Assembly (NCBI RefSeq): GCF_002873455.1
Contig: NZ_MCUN01000010.1
Span: forward strand, 496,001 to 560,000
DNA: 64,000 bases
Source of the DNA: Vibrio splendidus
GTDB taxonomy: Bacteria; Pseudomonadota; Gammaproteobacteria; Enterobacterales; Vibrionaceae
Direction: 5' to 3'
A model generated the notes under the pieces. It did no database searches. It had not been told where the DNA came from and saw only the letters and a program-made list of their open reading frames with translations. The position numbers and the translations under genes are program-made. Positions 62,748-64,000 of the stretch are shown here, in pieces (position 1 is the first letter of the stretch; every line of letters starts with the position of its first letter).

Positions 62748-64000
62748 TTAACCGATTTGTTGTTTCCAGAGTTTGGCATAGAGCCCTTCTTTCTCAACCA
62801 GCTTATCGTGAGTTCCGCTTTCACAGACTTGGCCCTTGTCAAGAACCAGAATGTTATCCGCATGACGAATGGTGTTAAGGCGGTGTGCGATGCTAATTAC
62901 GGTTCGTCCTTGGCAGATCTCCTCCATATTGCTCATGATGGCTGCTTCAGAGTTATAGTCGAGTGCTGACGTTGCTTCATCAAGAAGTAAAATCCTAGGG
63001 TTAACGAGTAGGGCTCTTGCTAACGCAATACGTTGACGCTGGCCGCCAGATAGAGAGCCGCCTTTTTCCCCTACGGGCTGATTAAACCCGTGAGGAAGTT
63101 CTTCAATGAACTCCAAAGCACCAGCAAGCTGCGCAGCGTGGCGCATTTCTTCATCAGTGGCTTGAGGCTGACTTAGGCGGATGTTCTCTGCAACGCTCCC
63201 TGAGAAGAGAATACTTTCTTGCAACACCACACTCATGTTACGACGTAGAGAAACAGGGTCGGCTATCGCGAGATCCATACCGTCGACCAAAACTTGACCA
63301 TGTTGAGGGACGTACAAGCGTTGCAATAGCCGGGTGATGGTACTTTTTCCTGAGCCCGATGGCCCGGTGATGCCGATAAACTGCCCCGGTTTTACTTCTA
63401 ACGATAAGTTGGCCAACACTTCGGGAGAGTCTTCGTGGTAACGAAAGCGAATGTTATTAAATTCGATACCTCCATTGAGTTCAGGAACAGAAGCGAGTCC
63501 TTGCTTACCATTTTCTTTTGGTTCATCAAGAATATCGCCCACTCGCTTTAGTGCAATGAGAGTATGCTGGAAGTCTTGCCATATTTGCGCAAGTCGAAGT
63601 ACTGGTTGAGTCACGTGGCCGGCCAACATATTGAATGCCACTAATTGCCCGGGAGTGAGCTCACCGTTTAGTACTTCGCTGACTCCCCACCACAGGAGCA
63701 GCGCTGCAGTCAGTTTTTGTATTAGCCCGATGCCTTGCCCTGCAATGAGTCCTGATTTTTGAGCATCAAAGCTACGGTTCAGTTGTTGGCTGAGGATATG
63801 TTGCCATTGATGTAAAAATCGATGTTCAGTTGCTGTGGTTTTAATGGTTTCAATGCCTGTTACCGCTTCAGTTAGAAAGGTTGTGGCATCGGCATCCGAT
63901 TCGTATTCTGATTCCACTTTCTTTCTTATGATTGGACCAGCTATAAGCCAAAGTAAGAAATAGATAAAAAGTGAACCGATTACTAACCAAGTCAGAGTCT
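62748..64000 (-). CDS. Type I secretion ABC transporter, permease/ATPase (5' end outside window)
   Basis: The minus-strand frame stays open to the window end; an in-frame GTG at 63917 is internal, because membrane-helix sequence (WLVIGSLFIYFLLWLIAGP) continues upstream of it. The visible 417 residues show the HlyB/LapB-type permease end (TTFLTEAVTGIETIKTTATEH), then the ATPase: Walker A GPSGSGKST, LSGGQRQRIALARAL, Walker B RILLLDEATSALD and the His of ISIAHRLNTIRH. It powers export of large RTX-type or other unfolded proteins together with a membrane-fusion partner and TolC. The partner genes, if linked, lie beyond the edge. Confidence 0.93.
   Translation of the reverse strand, partial: TLTWLVIGSLFIYFLLWLIAGPIIRKKVESEYESDADATTFLTEAVTGIETIKTTATEHRFLHQWQHILSQQLNRSFDAQKSGLIAGQGIGLIQKLTAALLLWWGVSEVLNGELTPGQLVAFNMLAGHVTQPVLRLAQIWQDFQHTLIALKRVGDILDEPKENGKQGLASVPELNGGIEFNNIRFRYHEDSPEVLANLSLEVKPGQFIGITGPSGSGKSTITRLLQRLYVPQHGQVLVDGMDLAIADPVSLRRNMSVVLQESILFSGSVAENIRLSQPQATDEEMRHAAQLAGALEFIEELPHGFNQPVGEKGGSLSGGQRQRIALARALLVNPRILLLDEATSALDYNSEAAIMSNMEEICQGRTVISIAHRLNTIRHADNILVLDKGQVCESGTHDKLVEKEGLYAKLWKQQIG

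Overview
The window looks like a chromosomal segment of a marine Vibrio, probably close to the Splendidus clade. Supports are the moderate-to-low GC content, Vibrio-like glycerol (glp) genes, an nfsA-type nitroreductase, a YdcH protein, many LysR regulators and short 7-bp tandem repeats between genes. The glp and nfsA content would fit the second chromosome of a vibrio, but that is inference. There is no rRNA, tRNA, CRISPR array, integrase or phage structural gene in the window.

Layout. 0-3.2 kb: a homocysteine methyltransferase cut by the window edge, an IS110-type transposase remnant, a SIR2-like protein ending in a SEC-C zinc motif, a DUF3024 protein and a small lipoate-ligase relative. 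3.4-10.1 kb: housekeeping and accessory enzymes (SDR, EamA transporter, VOC protein, LysR), a tandem pair of secreted DUF1254/DUF1214 proteins and a lipoprotein. 10.2-13.7 kb: a LacI-controlled family 1 glycosidase with two operators and a sugar acetyltransferase. 13.7-16.1 kb: a divergent MFS pump and LysR gene.

16.1-27.2 kb is the most unusual part. It is an AT-rich island with a chaperone-usher pilus (two small DUF4402-like subunits, chaperone, usher with a C-terminal Ig/SdrD-like domain). Divergent from the pilus genes is an operon of a di-haem peroxidase lipoprotein and a third DUF4402-like protein. The island also carries a membrane diguanylate cyclase, a LuxR-type regulator and a second LuxR-type regulator resembling VpsT/CsgD. 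The same inverted repeat, TCACCC-N4/5-GGGTGA, stands in front of three of the island's transcription units. The island lies between an intact LysR gene (15196-16077) and a partial, nonsense-mutated direct copy of its 3' half (27251-27692).

27.8-32.7 kb: small oxidoreductases and regulators, a ClsC-like phospholipase D lipoprotein and NfsA. 32.9-41.9 kb: a sulfatase locus with a FadL-type porin, two more DUF1254/DUF1214 proteins, a radical SAM sulfatase maturase, a Ser-type arylsulfatase, a LysR regulator and an outer-membrane barrel. 42-49.2 kb: the agmatine deiminase pathway (TetR, carbamate kinase, antiporter, agmatine deiminase, putrescine carbamoyltransferase), followed by a protein made of three fused RidA domains. 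49.4-52.7 kb: a HAD phosphatase, an Asp/Glu racemase, a tiny lipoprotein, YdcH and a decayed SDR copy. 52.9-56.7 kb: a concentrative nucleoside transporter, a short divergent S-adenosylhomocysteine hydrolase and a LysR gene. 56.8-62.2 kb: glpD, glpR, glpK and glpF. The window ends inside a type I secretion ATPase.

How the parts may work together (inference): the island looks like a self-contained, c-di-GMP-linked surface-fibre module. The sulfatase locus looks like uptake plus periplasmic desulfation. The agu genes make ATP and exchange agmatine for putrescine. The glp genes take up and oxidise glycerol.
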